Assembly (NCBI GenBank): GCA_002812745.2
Contig: NCSJ02000276.1
Span: 1 to 57,795, forward strand
Direction: 5' to 3'
Source of the DNA: Scytalidium lignicola
Lineage: Eukaryota; Ascomycota; Leotiomycetes
Length of the DNA: 57,795 bases
Each line of letters begins with the position of its first letter. Position 1 is the first letter of the stretch. Below, piece by piece: positions 36,280 to 45,428 of the stretch. The position numbers were made by a program, and so were the translations under genes. Below the pieces are notes generated by a model, which ran no database searches, had not been told where the DNA came from, and was given only the letters and a program-made list of their open reading frames with translations.

Positions 36280-37698
36280 CTACTTAAATCTCCAAACAGC
36301 CCCTGCAACGGGGGTACCCTCAGCTCTGTCATCTAAATCATCATCATTCATCTTCCTGATCCATTCAATCTCCGCCCTCACAGCATCTTTCTCAATCTGA
36401 GCCATGAGACCAAGTTCCTTTAACATACCAAATACAAGACTTCTGCAACCTTGAACAAGGACAGCTAAGCTTGATCCGGGGTCAGGAGGAGGGCCGAGTT
36501 GCTCCAATTGCTCTTTCCAAGAATTTAGCTTTCTTCCTAATGTGAGGCAATCTTCCTTCCACCCATGGTCCAGCTCTTCCACAAACACGATATCTTCTCC
36601 ATCAAGTGTATCCTTGCGATTCCTTGCCGCTAAGATACCCTCAGTTCTGGCGACCCACCTCTCAAATTTCTTTACCATCCGTGCATACTTCCCTCCATGC
36701 TCTCCTAGATTCCACACCCCCGTGATCATTTCACCAAGGACCTGGATCTTCTCTTCCAGTCCCCAGCCCGGGGCTCCTAATCCCTGCCATTGCTTTAAAG
36801 CTACAGCATTGATTCTTCCCATCTCCTTAGTCTCGAGTTTAGCCAGTTCTGCATTTTGCTGAACTACATCTTTGAACTTAGACCCCAGTGTCTTCTTTGC
36901 ACTGCTTCTCCATTCTGATTCTACGCGTGGGACATTATGATGCATGAGACATAGTTGTAACAGCTCGTTTTGCAGCCGACCTATTTCTGCAGAAATAGCA
37001 ACATTTGAAGGGAGTTTGCTGGGTGAAGGAGGTGCGAGGAAAGTTGATGGATGTGGCTTTGGAGCTAGATTTTTGGCGGGTGAAAAGTGTTGTTGGAGTG
37101 TAGAGAAAGCTGGCTTGCGGAGTTGGGGATTGGGCTGAATTGAAGATGGAGCTGTGTCTTCAGCTGGAGATTTCGAAGGCGGGCGTAGTTGAGGGATTAT
37201 ATTTTGCAGTGTAGAAGAAGATTTCGATCGAGTATGGGATGATACATTTGATTCGGTTGCGAAGGAGGTCGTGGAAGTCGTCTGTCTATGTCTAGCTGTA
37301 ACTGGCTGCCTTGAGCGATCTTGTTTAACTGGTTCTGAGCTTCGAGAAGCAGCTGTCTTTGCACTCTTGGACGTGGTTCTCTGCAGGCCACCTCCAGTTG
37401 ACTTCGGAATATTTGCCTCTGGAGATTGACGCGAGATGTTATTTGACGTATTACCAGATGATCTGGGAAGAATTGCAGAGCTTTGCAATCGCATTGATGC
37501 ACCAACGGTCGATGATCGAGGCTTCACTGGTAATCGACTTGGTGAGTCCACCTTCTCGTCCCTGGTATTTGGTGCTACCAGACGTCGGCCTCCATTGCCA
37601 TCAACTGGGGCTACCTTAGACACAATACTGGCATCATTGCTACCGATTTTGGCCGCAGGCTTGCGAAGTGAGCGAGTTCGTGATGGTATTGACGACAT
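36280..37698 (-). CDS. orphan fungal protein, basic disordered N-terminus and helical C-terminus
   Basis: Single-exon ORF of 472 residues from MSSIPSRTRSLRKPAAKIGS. Residues 1 to about 235 are Ser/Thr/Arg/Lys/Pro-rich and disordered. From about 240 the protein is predicted helical (SAEIGRLQNELLQLCLMHHN, QQNAELAKLETKEMGRINAV, EKIQVLGEMITGVWNLGEHG), with further conserved-looking Trp-rich segments. I do not recognise the family. The layout, a basic microtubule-binding-like tail before coiled coils, is reminiscent of augmin HAUS8 proteins, but this is only a resemblance. Confidence 0.8.
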   Translation of the reverse strand: MSSIPSRTRSLRKPAAKIGSNDASIVSKVAPVDGNGGRRLVAPNTRDEKVDSPSRLPVKPRSSTVGASMRLQSSAILPRSSGNTSNNISRQSPEANIPKSTGGGLQRTTSKSAKTAASRSSEPVKQDRSRQPVTARHRQTTSTTSFATESNVSSHTRSKSSSTLQNIIPQLRPPSKSPAEDTAPSSIQPNPQLRKPAFSTLQQHFSPAKNLAPKPHPSTFLAPPSPSKLPSNVAISAEIGRLQNELLQLCLMHHNVPRVESEWRSSAKKTLGSKFKDVVQQNAELAKLETKEMGRINAVALKQWQGLGAPGWGLEEKIQVLGEMITGVWNLGEHGGKYARMVKKFERWVARTEGILAARNRKDTLDGEDIVFVEELDHGWKEDCLTLGRKLNSWKEQLEQLGPPPDPGSSLAVLVQGCRSLVFGMLKELGLMAQIEKDAVRAEIEWIRKMNDDDLDDRAEGTPVAGAVWRFK

Positions 37699-38785
37699 TG
37701 TTGTGATGAGATGTTGTTGTTTATTGACAGGCTGAGGTCCCCTGTTTGACGGTGAAGCAAACTACGGTATGTGCAACACTGCCGAAGCGATCGACCCAAG
37801 CCCTGACTGAGTGTCAGCGTGTCGAACAACATAATTGTTCAACAAACTTAGGTGATTATCATTAATAAGTTACTGAAGGTGCTATTATTGGTCGCTTGCT
37901 ACCATTTAATGCATTGCTCCATTAGCTCTTTGCATGTTTCTCATCTGTTCATTAGAACGGTTCCTCTCCCATCTAATTATGCAGCAAAGTTAATTACGTC
38001 TGATTAATTAAGCCACAATACCTAAACAAGGGAGCTTCGAGCTAATGCGGCACGAAGCTACAAAAGAGGCAGAAAGGTACACAGGTACAGATGTAATTAT
38101 GCATCAATCTCCACGCCATGACAACACCCTTGGTACTGTAAGAGATGTCCTGCTGTCCGGTCCTTCCGGTGAGAACTGGTACGCGTCACGTCCCATGCAA
38201 GTTGCAAATTACTCCAGTCCAGTTCTTTCTGGCCGCCTGGGAAAGTTTGTTTCGAAGCCTATATGGGTGGGTATATGATCCCTCCACTCTTTTTCAACTC
38301 CAGTCCAGCTTCCCACTCTTGATTGGAAGAAACCTGTCAAAGTTGGCAGTGAGATAATAATAATAAAAGGAAAATCATTTTCCAAGGATCCAAGGATGAG
38401 GCAAGGGTTAATTTAGATGTCGTTTATCGTTTGTCATCTGCCGCTTGCCTCTTTTCTTCTTTCTCGCGTTTCTCTCTCTCTCCGTAGTGACGCATAACAA
38501 TCCCCTGAGATTTGCGGTGCCTCGTCCCATCGATTCGGGCGTTCCTGCGCCATACACGCCCCTGCGCACAAGGCTGGTCCCATAAGCCGCCAGACTCCGG
38601 CAGTTTCAGCCTTTCCCAGGGGCGGGGGCCACATCGTCGGGCTGGCTCTGCACCTCTCTTTTCTCGAAGCTTGAATCGTTGGTGGATCTTCTCGATTTTC
38701 TTTTGCTCTTCTCTGTATGATTCCCTAGTCTTTTTAGTATTCCTGTATTCATGACTCGACTATTTCTGTAGAAAGCACCCACCCG
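37699..38785. other. divergent intergenic region
   Basis: Promoters of two divergent genes. The last 350 bases are strongly C/T-rich, as in many fungal promoters and 5' leaders. No gene seen. Confidence 0.6.
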
Positions 38786-40360
38786 ATGGCCACAATGGAG
38801 TCCCAGCTCCCACCTACACCAGGCAGAGGACGCTCCCGCTTCTCCAAGGCCTTGCCGGTCCCTCCACCAGAGCCCAAGACACTGGGTCTTGCCTCGACCC
38901 TGCAGACCAAATATTCCTCATCCGCAGCCTCAACTCCACGTTATTCTCCTCTTCCTGCTCTCCCCAGCGGCGTGTTACCTCCTAAGAAAACCATCCCGCG
39001 GCGACCAATTGGTGGTGCGCAGCCAAGCTCATTAAAGATGCCTTCTAGAAAGAGTAGCTCTTCCTCTCTCTATTCAGACACACCCGGGTTGCCCGGAAAT
39101 GAGTCAGTCGACGGCGACAAAGGAAGAGAAAACGAGCGTAGCTCTTCATCATTAACATCGCCTGTGTCAGAGGATGACATTCTGAGCTTCTACGGCAGTG
39201 TCGAGCAAACATCGTCGCCGAGCAATATCCTATCAAACCCTTCGTCTGGTCTACAAAAGTCACCACCACGACCTGAACTATGGCGGCGCCGGTCTGTGAA
39301 AAGCGACAAAAGCATTTCATTGACAGAACTAAAACTTGACAAGAGCAACGGCTCAACAGCAAGCCCTCCGTCACGCACACAGCTACCCTCTGATCGTGCT
39401 CTGCCGGCCATACCGTTTGCACTACCCCGAAGCAAAGCTTCTACGGGAATTCCAGGACGTAAACCTGTTCCTTTACGTCCTGCGCCTCCACAGCCAACTG
39501 CAATGGGTAACAACCTTGCTAAGCTGAAGCAGAAGCAGTCAAACGGTGCTTTAGCGGATTCAATTAGCAAGTCTGACGTTCAGACGCTAGCAGACAATGA
39601 TATAACTGCTGCAAACCAACAGTCGTTCACTTTGCCATTACATCGATCACCTACCCCGGAGGCTGAGAAGATGGATATGATGAAATCAGAAGAAGCTTCA
39701 GCGCCAAAAGTCTTGTCTCCTGCACCACCTCACACTCCACCAGATGATGCTACTGCAGGTGCTCCACTAGTACCTCAAAAATCCAGAGCACGCAGACCAC
39801 TGGGAGAAGCAACCATGTTCAGCACGTCCAAGAACAGATCCGATCTCACAATCGATTCCACATCAGGGGCATCATCAACCACCACGATCAGACCAATGCC
39901 AGAACGATCAACTTCACAACCACAACAACAACAACAACCAAACCCCCAATTCTTTCAACCACAACCACCATTTACACTCCCACCGTTACAATCACCACCA
40001 CCAACTCAAACCCTCCCACCCGCACCCACAACTACAAGTACCCCAGCCACAAGCCCTCCACCACCAGCAAACATCTACTTCCCAACCATCCCATCCAAAG
40101 CGCCCGAAGGCACCTACTTCCAGCCCCCAGCCCTAGACATCGTGCACCTCAACTGCTTCCACAACCACCGAACCATGCGTCCCTCCCAGAACAAGATCTA
40201 CCCGGTCTTATGCATGGTCTGTCAAAAGCCCGATCCAAATACCCATTGGAAATGCACCTGGTGCTGCCTGCGGTGTTGCAATTCGTGCATTCAGATTCTG
40301 TCTTCGGTTCCAGGAAGGGATTTGAGGACGTGTCTAGATCAAATTGGGGCTGGGAATTAG
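38786..40360 (+). CDS. orphan Pro/Gln-rich protein with C-terminal Cys cluster
   Basis: Single-exon ORF of 524 residues starting MATMESQLPPTPGRGRSR. About 440 residues are Pro/Ser/Gln-rich and disordered, with a Gln run near 376 and PxxP stretches. The last 75 residues are ordered and Cys-rich: HLNCFHNHRTMRP, then VLCMVCQKPDPNTHWKCTWC and CLRCCNSCIQIL. The spacing C-x2-C-x9-C-x2-C-x2-C-x3-C suggests zinc binding. The family is not identified. Codon use looks like that of the neighbours. Confidence 0.82.
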   Translation: MATMESQLPPTPGRGRSRFSKALPVPPPEPKTLGLASTLQTKYSSSAASTPRYSPLPALPSGVLPPKKTIPRRPIGGAQPSSLKMPSRKSSSSSLYSDTPGLPGNESVDGDKGRENERSSSSLTSPVSEDDILSFYGSVEQTSSPSNILSNPSSGLQKSPPRPELWRRRSVKSDKSISLTELKLDKSNGSTASPPSRTQLPSDRALPAIPFALPRSKASTGIPGRKPVPLRPAPPQPTAMGNNLAKLKQKQSNGALADSISKSDVQTLADNDITAANQQSFTLPLHRSPTPEAEKMDMMKSEEASAPKVLSPAPPHTPPDDATAGAPLVPQKSRARRPLGEATMFSTSKNRSDLTIDSTSGASSTTTIRPMPERSTSQPQQQQQPNPQFFQPQPPFTLPPLQSPPPTQTLPPAPTTTSTPATSPPPPANIYFPTIPSKAPEGTYFQPPALDIVHLNCFHNHRTMRPSQNKIYPVLCMVCQKPDPNTHWKCTWCCLRCCNSCIQILSSVPGRDLRTCLDQIGAGN

Positions 40361-41270
40361 AGCTTGAGATTGAGCTTAATAGGGCACGGGGTGTGGGTTA
40401 GTAGATTAGGGTAAAAAGGGCAAGGCGTTAGGATTATAGAATTTGATGACTTGTATAGATGGGGAGGCTTTGTTATATGTATATAGAGCGGCCCGGGACA
40501 CTTTTGAAATGGCCGTGGGAATTTTTTTTTATTAAAAATTCCATACTGAATGCTATAAAGGGGTTCCTGGTTTGGAATGGGTTATTTCGGACAACTGAGA
40601 AAAATGGTTTAGGGCCTTGCTAGAAAATGAATAAAGAGGCTATGATTATGATAACTATGAATAGATGATCGCTCCTGGCAACCATTCTCTTCCTAGCTGG
40701 CATATATATTATGCTCGAAGTGACGAGAATATATGTGCCCCCTTTTCTACCTGTGCAGTACGCTGACAAAACATGTCCATTTCTAACCGACCCGTATGCA
40801 GGCTCCAACGAGCAGCAACGTGAACCCAACCCTAAGTCCTCCTACCACCATACATAGATACGTAACATATATACTCTTATAATAATAATGATGATGATAA
40901 TAATATAATAGCTTGCTTGCTTGAGAAGGGAAGGCCAAGGGTAGACAAGCTGCCATGACATATATATATCGAGAACCCAGCTCTGTTTTTGTTTTTCATC
41001 TTGCTATGTGATAAATGCACTAGGCACTCTTTTCNTTTTTTTAAAAATGGATACCACCCATGCCAAATTCTGTGGCCAGAAAACTCCTAGATGGAAAACA
41101 ACGCGTCAAGGAACAAGATCCTCCCATCGTACTAAGAAGAAGAGAACATTCTAAAAATCAAAGAGCAAAAAGAAGAGAGCAACGAAGCCTCCATGGCTAA
41201 GTAAATGCATCTCTCGCCGGTCTCCGCTTTATCCTTCTATCTAAAAGTGGTTGCTGTATCCGAGCGTCAC
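40361..41270. other. convergent 3' intergenic region
   Basis: AT-rich with short ATA/ATG runs near 40880-40915 and an unknown base at 41035 before a T run. No gene seen. Confidence 0.6.
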
Positions 41271-42053
41271 TCAGAGGCTTCCTCTCCTAGGAAATCTGAT
41301 GCCTTCAACACTCGCCGTCTCCGTAAACCAACTGCATCTCTCTCCGGCGCCTTCGTTGACGAGAGCACAGGGTAATCCATTGCCCTCCTCAAAAACCTGC
41401 CTCAAGATATCCTTCTTTGACGCCCCAGTCGCCACATATGCAACCCTAATACCATGTGTCAGGACAGGCAAGGTTAGAGTGATTCTCCGTGCAGGTGGTT
41501 TGGGACTATCTTCAATTGGAGCAACCCAGGCATCCGTTTCGCGCAGGAGGGGATGTCCAGGGAACAGACTGCACGTGTGACCGTCGGGACCGCAGCCTAG
41601 AAGGAGAAGATCGAATATAGGCAGCTTGACAGAGTCTCGACTTGCGAAGCTCTTAACCAGTATCTGCTCGTATTGATCAGCTAGTTCCTGGGTATTGTCT
41701 AGATAGGTGACGTCGATGGGGTAGACAGTTGGTTGTCCGGCTCCTGGAGGGATCTTGTCCAGGAATTCCTGTTTCAAAAGGCCGTAGTTGGACTCTTCGT
41801 GATCAAAAGGGACGACGCGCTCGTCTGCGAAAAAGATTTCCCATTTCGAGAACTGGATAGTGTCTTCCGGAGACGATGGTGGAGGAAGGAGGGCATGGGC
41901 GAGGTTTTTAGGGAGAGAGCCGCCTGACACTGCCACTTTGAATGTTTCATGGCGTTGGATGCCAGCGTTTTGACATTGGATTATGTAGGCTCGCAGGGTG
42001 CTAGCCAAGGCGTCGAGGTTGGGGAAGGCGAAGAGGTTTGGTTGTTTACCCAT
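41271..42053 (-). CDS. 6-phosphogluconolactonase
   Basis: Hydrolyses 6-phosphogluconolactone to 6-phosphogluconate, the second step of the oxidative pentose-phosphate pathway and a source of NADPH. Single exon of 260 residues, normal for the family. Conserved blocks are FKVAVSGGSLPKNL, WEIFFADERVVPFDHEESNY, LLLLGCGPDGHTCSLFPGHP, RITLTLPVL and the C-terminal WFTETAS. The ATG at 42053 (MGKQPNLFAF) is chosen; the frame stays open to 42188 but the head codon there is TTG. Yeast relatives are the SOL genes. Confidence 0.95.
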   Translation of the reverse strand: MGKQPNLFAFPNLDALASTLRAYIIQCQNAGIQRHETFKVAVSGGSLPKNLAHALLPPPSSPEDTIQFSKWEIFFADERVVPFDHEESNYGLLKQEFLDKIPPGAGQPTVYPIDVTYLDNTQELADQYEQILVKSFASRDSVKLPIFDLLLLGCGPDGHTCSLFPGHPLLRETDAWVAPIEDSPKPPARRITLTLPVLTHGIRVAYVATGASKKDILRQVFEEGNGLPCALVNEGAGERCSWFTETASVEGIRFPRRGSL

Positions 42054-44103
42054 TGTAGATTCTCTTATTCTTTGCTTGTATAAGTTATTGAAGTTGCGGT
42101 TTTTATTATTTTGCGTCGCCAAAGGGTTCGTAAGAGATGGTTGAACAGTGTGCGAGATCTGTTGATGAAATTTGAGTGACGGGCGCAAGTAGTGGGGTAA
42201 GAAAGGCTATGCGATATGATTATCAGAAGTGGACTCAATGCGTTGTCAGAAGACGAGTAAGAAAGAAATTATTGAAGGTAAACAAAGCAGGAAGTCCATC
42301 AATGAAAGAGAAACGCAGATGAAGTGCAGAAATGGTAGAAGAAGGTAGAAGAAGAACAAAAGGATGGGAATGGATTAGTGACTTTGTGCGCCGAACTCAA
42401 ATGCAAGTTGTGTCGAAGCTTGGATCCGCCGCTATCGATGACGAAGGTTCGGGTTATCGGGGCGGGGTGCTCCTTTTTTTTTGGTGGAGGAATTTTCGAG
42501 CTTACCACCCGATTGCCAGTCTAAGCACTAAGAAGAAAAAGAAGAAGAAAAAGGTGTATTTACCGGGAGATCAGGCGATAAAGAGCAAGGGTGACTTGTT
42601 ATATATCTCTTTATATTTCGTTCCTTCCTTCAGCTTATGCCCGTGGCCAGGGTATCACCTGATGAATGATGCTCCAGAGGAAGAAATGGGATTAGAGGTC
42701 GAAGAATAATAATATTAAAGGAGGGATGATGGGGAGCGGGTGCGAATTGTTTGAGCAGTGGGGGGGCAAGCAAGGCACTACAACAACCCCATGTGCAGCA
42801 ACTGCCTTTCTCCTGCCTTCTCTGTCCTTTCCTGTCGCCTCCATGCCTCTTGTTACCCTCTCCATCGGGCGCATACTTGTAGCCCAAGTGTGTACATCAA
42901 ACCAACAGCTGTTCCGCAGCCAACATTCGTAGTCCCTTACGTCCCCAGGCCTGCCAGGCTCCTAACAAAAGAGAAAGGACAAGAGCAGGCGGAGATAAGG
43001 CTGAACAGGGCAGCGAAACAGCGAATCCCACGGCGTGGAACACAGCAAAACCACATGCTTCGGGCTCATGTTCCAATGCAATCATCACGTCACGTCTTCC
43101 GTACCAATGGCAACTCTCACGTATTCTGCCACAGAAACGCCGGCGGACCAGGCTAAGGGCTGACAAACTTTGGATTCGGATGGCGTTGATGGGTCCTGCT
43201 CTTTGGTCTTGGCCTCCAACGAGTGATCAATCGGCCATGCTCGAGCTGCGGGTCGAGAAAAAGAAAGCGGAAAGTCCTGCGGATAATCGTACCGGGCGAT
43301 CACAACGGCAATCGCGATGGCCCTTGCCTGCCTTTCAAACGCTCAGGGCATCAAAGGCCTTCACATCTGCAGGACCCTGATCCCCAGCCTGACCAGAAGA
43401 CTGATACAAGTAACGGCAAACACAGGCGGGCCTTGCCTGCACTTACCCAAGCCTTGTGATTTGTTTCATTACTAGGCGTTGTTATGTTGTGATACAGTAC
43501 TACTCTGCTACTGTACTGCTACGAGTATCCCCTTAGGCCCCAGGTTTACCAGCTCGTTAAGCATAACTCTATTGTGGGCGTGCTAAGTTATTGGGTTGTA
43601 CGGTTAATTACGTACGGAAGTAGCGATATGGGGGTTCGTAGGTAAGCGCACTGTGTGACCATAAAGTAGCTAAGCAACCAACTAATCAAATGGCAAGGTG
43701 TGGTAGAATAAGAAGGAAAGAGGCCTGTATATTAGCTACTACAGCTACTATTACATATATATATGGGGTCATATGATATGAGAACAAAATATCCTTACCA
43801 CAATACTTATTTTCTACTTATGTTTATAATCTTAAAAGCTTTTCTTTCCATAAATGAAATATAAGTTTATAAAAATAATTATTTACAAGAAATGAATAAA
43901 TATAGTTACACATTATTTACAACTGATCTTAATATATTATTTAATATTAAACACAAGTTTCAAGTATAATAAATATGTTTAACAAGGTTAGCTTACTGCT
44001 CTGATTTCGGTCATTGTCCCTCGCTTGATTAAACCGGCTAGTATTAAGCGAAAATGTAGTAAGCGAGAAGTAAGCGATTTTTATTTTAAAATAAAATAAA
44101 TGN
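42054..44103. other. 2 kb intergenic, AT-rich towards U6
   Basis: 42054-43450 is ordinary intergenic DNA, presumably with the promoter of the 6-phosphogluconolactonase gene. From about 43700 to 44110 it becomes very AT-rich. One arm of an imperfect direct repeat is at 43449-43522. I see no protein gene; overlapping ORFs at 42630-43460 have no domain. Confidence 0.6.
43449..43522 (+). repeat. imperfect direct repeat, left copy
   Basis: Shares with 45065-45124 the order AAGCCT, TTTGTTT-ATT, GGCG-TGTTATGTT-TGA and TACTGTACTGCTAC, at roughly 80% identity over the alignable part. This copy has an extra TACAGTACTACTCTGC-type insertion. Confidence 0.7.
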
Positions 44104-44111
44104 AAAAAAAA
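44104..44111 (-). terminator. RNA polymerase III T-run terminator of U6
   Basis: Eight T on the minus strand directly after the 3' end of the U6 RNA, the usual Pol III stop and the source of the 3' oligo-U tail. An unknown base abuts it at 44103. Confidence 0.85.
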
Positions 44112-44140
44112 TTGGTAGCTTCTCTCTGATTGAGCGTGTC

Positions 44141-44190
44141 CTGGAAGGGATTAGATTTTATTCCGAGAATTTATGAAGTAGAATACTCAC
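44141..44190 (-). other. spliceosomal intron 2 within U6
   Basis: 50 bp. Donor GTGAGT, branch-like TCTAATCC and acceptor TTCCAG. It splits AAGGAU from GACACG, just 3' of the U6 internal stem-loop, next to the catalytic core. Confidence 0.9.
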
Positions 44191-44233
44191 ATCCTTAGTG
44201 CAGGGGCCATGCTAATCTTCTCTGTATCGTTTT

Positions 44234-44285
44234 CTATCAAATATTGTTAGCGTAGGTTGATGGAATTTTTAGCGAGTAAACTTAC
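44234..44285 (-). other. spliceosomal intron 1 within U6
   Basis: 52 bp. Donor GTAAGT, branch-like CGCTAACA and acceptor TGATAG. It lies between GGUCAUUUU and AAAACGAUACAGAG, just upstream of the ACAGAGA box. Confidence 0.9.
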
Positions 44286-44330
44286 AAAATGACCAAATGC
44301 CCGAAGGCAATAAGATCTGCTTACTTTAAA

Positions 44331-44337
44331 TTATATA
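44331..44337 (-). promoter_or_regulatory. TATA box of the U6 gene
   Basis: TATATAA on the minus strand, about 25 bases upstream of the inferred U6 5' end, the position used by Pol III type 3 promoters. Confidence 0.75.
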
Positions 44338-44744
44338 CTAGATTTGGAAGAAGAAAATTTCATGTCTAATCATTGATCGCATTATATATATTCATTGTTC
44401 ATTCCTTTTCTCATTGCAGAGCTTTTAGNAAAAACTTGTCACGAATAACTTCAGTTTAGTACAAACCTATATAGTATATTAATAATAAGAATATTAGCCA
44501 AAAGAATGAAGATTGTGGAGACCGCACAATACTAAAATATTAAGTTCCCAGTCACGTGGCTTTCATGACAGAAATCACGCAGGCTTATGTTAAGCGTTAA
44601 GAGCCCCGAAGTGTTGATTAGATACTCCGAGAACTTACATCAACTTACTAGAGGAGGTGGATGGTATAGAGACTTCCAATAACTTATACCTCAACACCGA
44701 GAGGGAGGGCTTTAGGGTCTCTTAGCATAAACGCCACTTGGTAA

Positions 44745-45066
44745 AACCTGGAAAATCAGGTAGAGCAACTCCTACGAAGTTCTCCTGGTGTTCAGTCTGC
44801 TGCAACTCTAAAGTGGGAGCAAAGATTAGTCGGATTTATCACACCAGATACCGTTTCCCCTAGTCAACTCTTACAACAGCTGCAGGATCTACTTTTTGCT
44901 GTTAGAACAATTCCATGGACTACGAATAGGACTCGATTTCGAGTCTCTCATATCATCAACTATGCCTAACCAGCCCCAGCAGGCAGAAAGATTCGATTGT
45001 CTCTATTGTAACAGATGGTATAACAAAGCAGCCAATCTAGCGGAGCATCTACGATGTCATACCTAA
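44745..45066 (+). pseudogene. possible broken gene ending in a C2H2 zinc finger
   Basis: The frame 44745-44969 is open for 74 codons with protein-like sequence (VEQLLRSSPGVQ, SQLLQQLQDLLFAVRTIPW). It stops at 44967-44969, where a second frame begins at ATG 44962 and runs to 45066. The second frame encodes 34 residues containing a canonical finger C-x2-C-x12-H-x3-H (FDCLYCNRWYNKAANLAEHL, then RCHT). The 8-base overlap suggests one coding unit with a frame break. Further coding-like pieces lie upstream at 44590-44720. It may be a decayed transcription-factor or transposon gene. No family is recognised beyond the finger. Confidence 0.35.
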
Positions 45067-45124
45067 GCCTCGTCCTTTGTTTAATTGCTGGCGCTGTTAT
45101 GTTTTGACACTACTGTACTGCTAC
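45065..45124 (+). repeat. imperfect direct repeat, right copy
   Basis: Counterpart of 43449-43522, about 1.6 kb away in the same orientation. The pair encloses the AT-rich block, U6 and the broken zinc-finger gene. Confidence 0.7.
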
Positions 45125-45428
45125 CTTCTTCGTACTGTTACACACTCTTGGGCGGCAGAAGTACCCGTTACCGTACCAAAGTATTACTGTGGGACACAGA
45201 AGGTTGCAGGATCTCACCGTGACGAGCCGAGCAATTCTGGTGGCCATCGGGATCTGCTTCGCAATCACTGGCCAATCAGAAATACCGGAAGGTCCCCCTC
45301 TCGCGGATGTGACTGCATGGGGCCTTGTTCGATCTCGATTGACAAACCTCCGCGATAAAGAACCCCGCCAACAAAAAAGTTATCAACAATCATCTCCACC
45401 GCCTACAAGAGCCTTGAATCCGGAAGCA

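Larger units (their letters stand above)
44104..44311 (-). ncRNA. U6 spliceosomal snRNA gene with two introns
   Basis: Catalytic snRNA of the spliceosome. Read on the minus strand, three exons (about 44311-44286, 44233-44191 and 44140-44104) join to an RNA of about 105 nt. Exon 1 carries the 5' stem-loop UGCC-UUCG-GGCA and CAUUUGGUCA. Exon 2 has ACGAUACAGAGAAGAUUAGC, with the ACAGAGA box and the AGC triad, then AUGGCCCCUGCACUAAGGAU. Exon 3 resumes with GACACG and ends in oligo-U. Both interruptions look like mRNA introns. Removing them restores the normal U6 spacing between GGUCA and ACGAUACAGAG and the conserved AAGGAUGACACG. The exact 5' end is inferred from the TATA distance. Confidence 0.93.
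44312..45428. other. intergenic between U6 and the PHO13-like gene
   Basis: Contains the U6 promoter, a stretch of overlapping coding-like frames with a zinc finger at 44590-45066 (separate entry), and the right direct-repeat copy at 45065-45124. An unknown base is at 44429. Confidence 0.55.

Noticed and set aside
42054..42188. Upstream in-frame extension of 6-phosphogluconolactonase
   Set aside because: The head codon is TTG, not ATG, and the added residues are unlike the family; the ATG at 42053 gives the normal length.
42630..43460. Several overlapping ORFs of 60-130 codons
   Set aside because: They occur on both strands in all frames, are rich in Cys/Pro/Arg from base composition, lack domains and have no matching splice signals.
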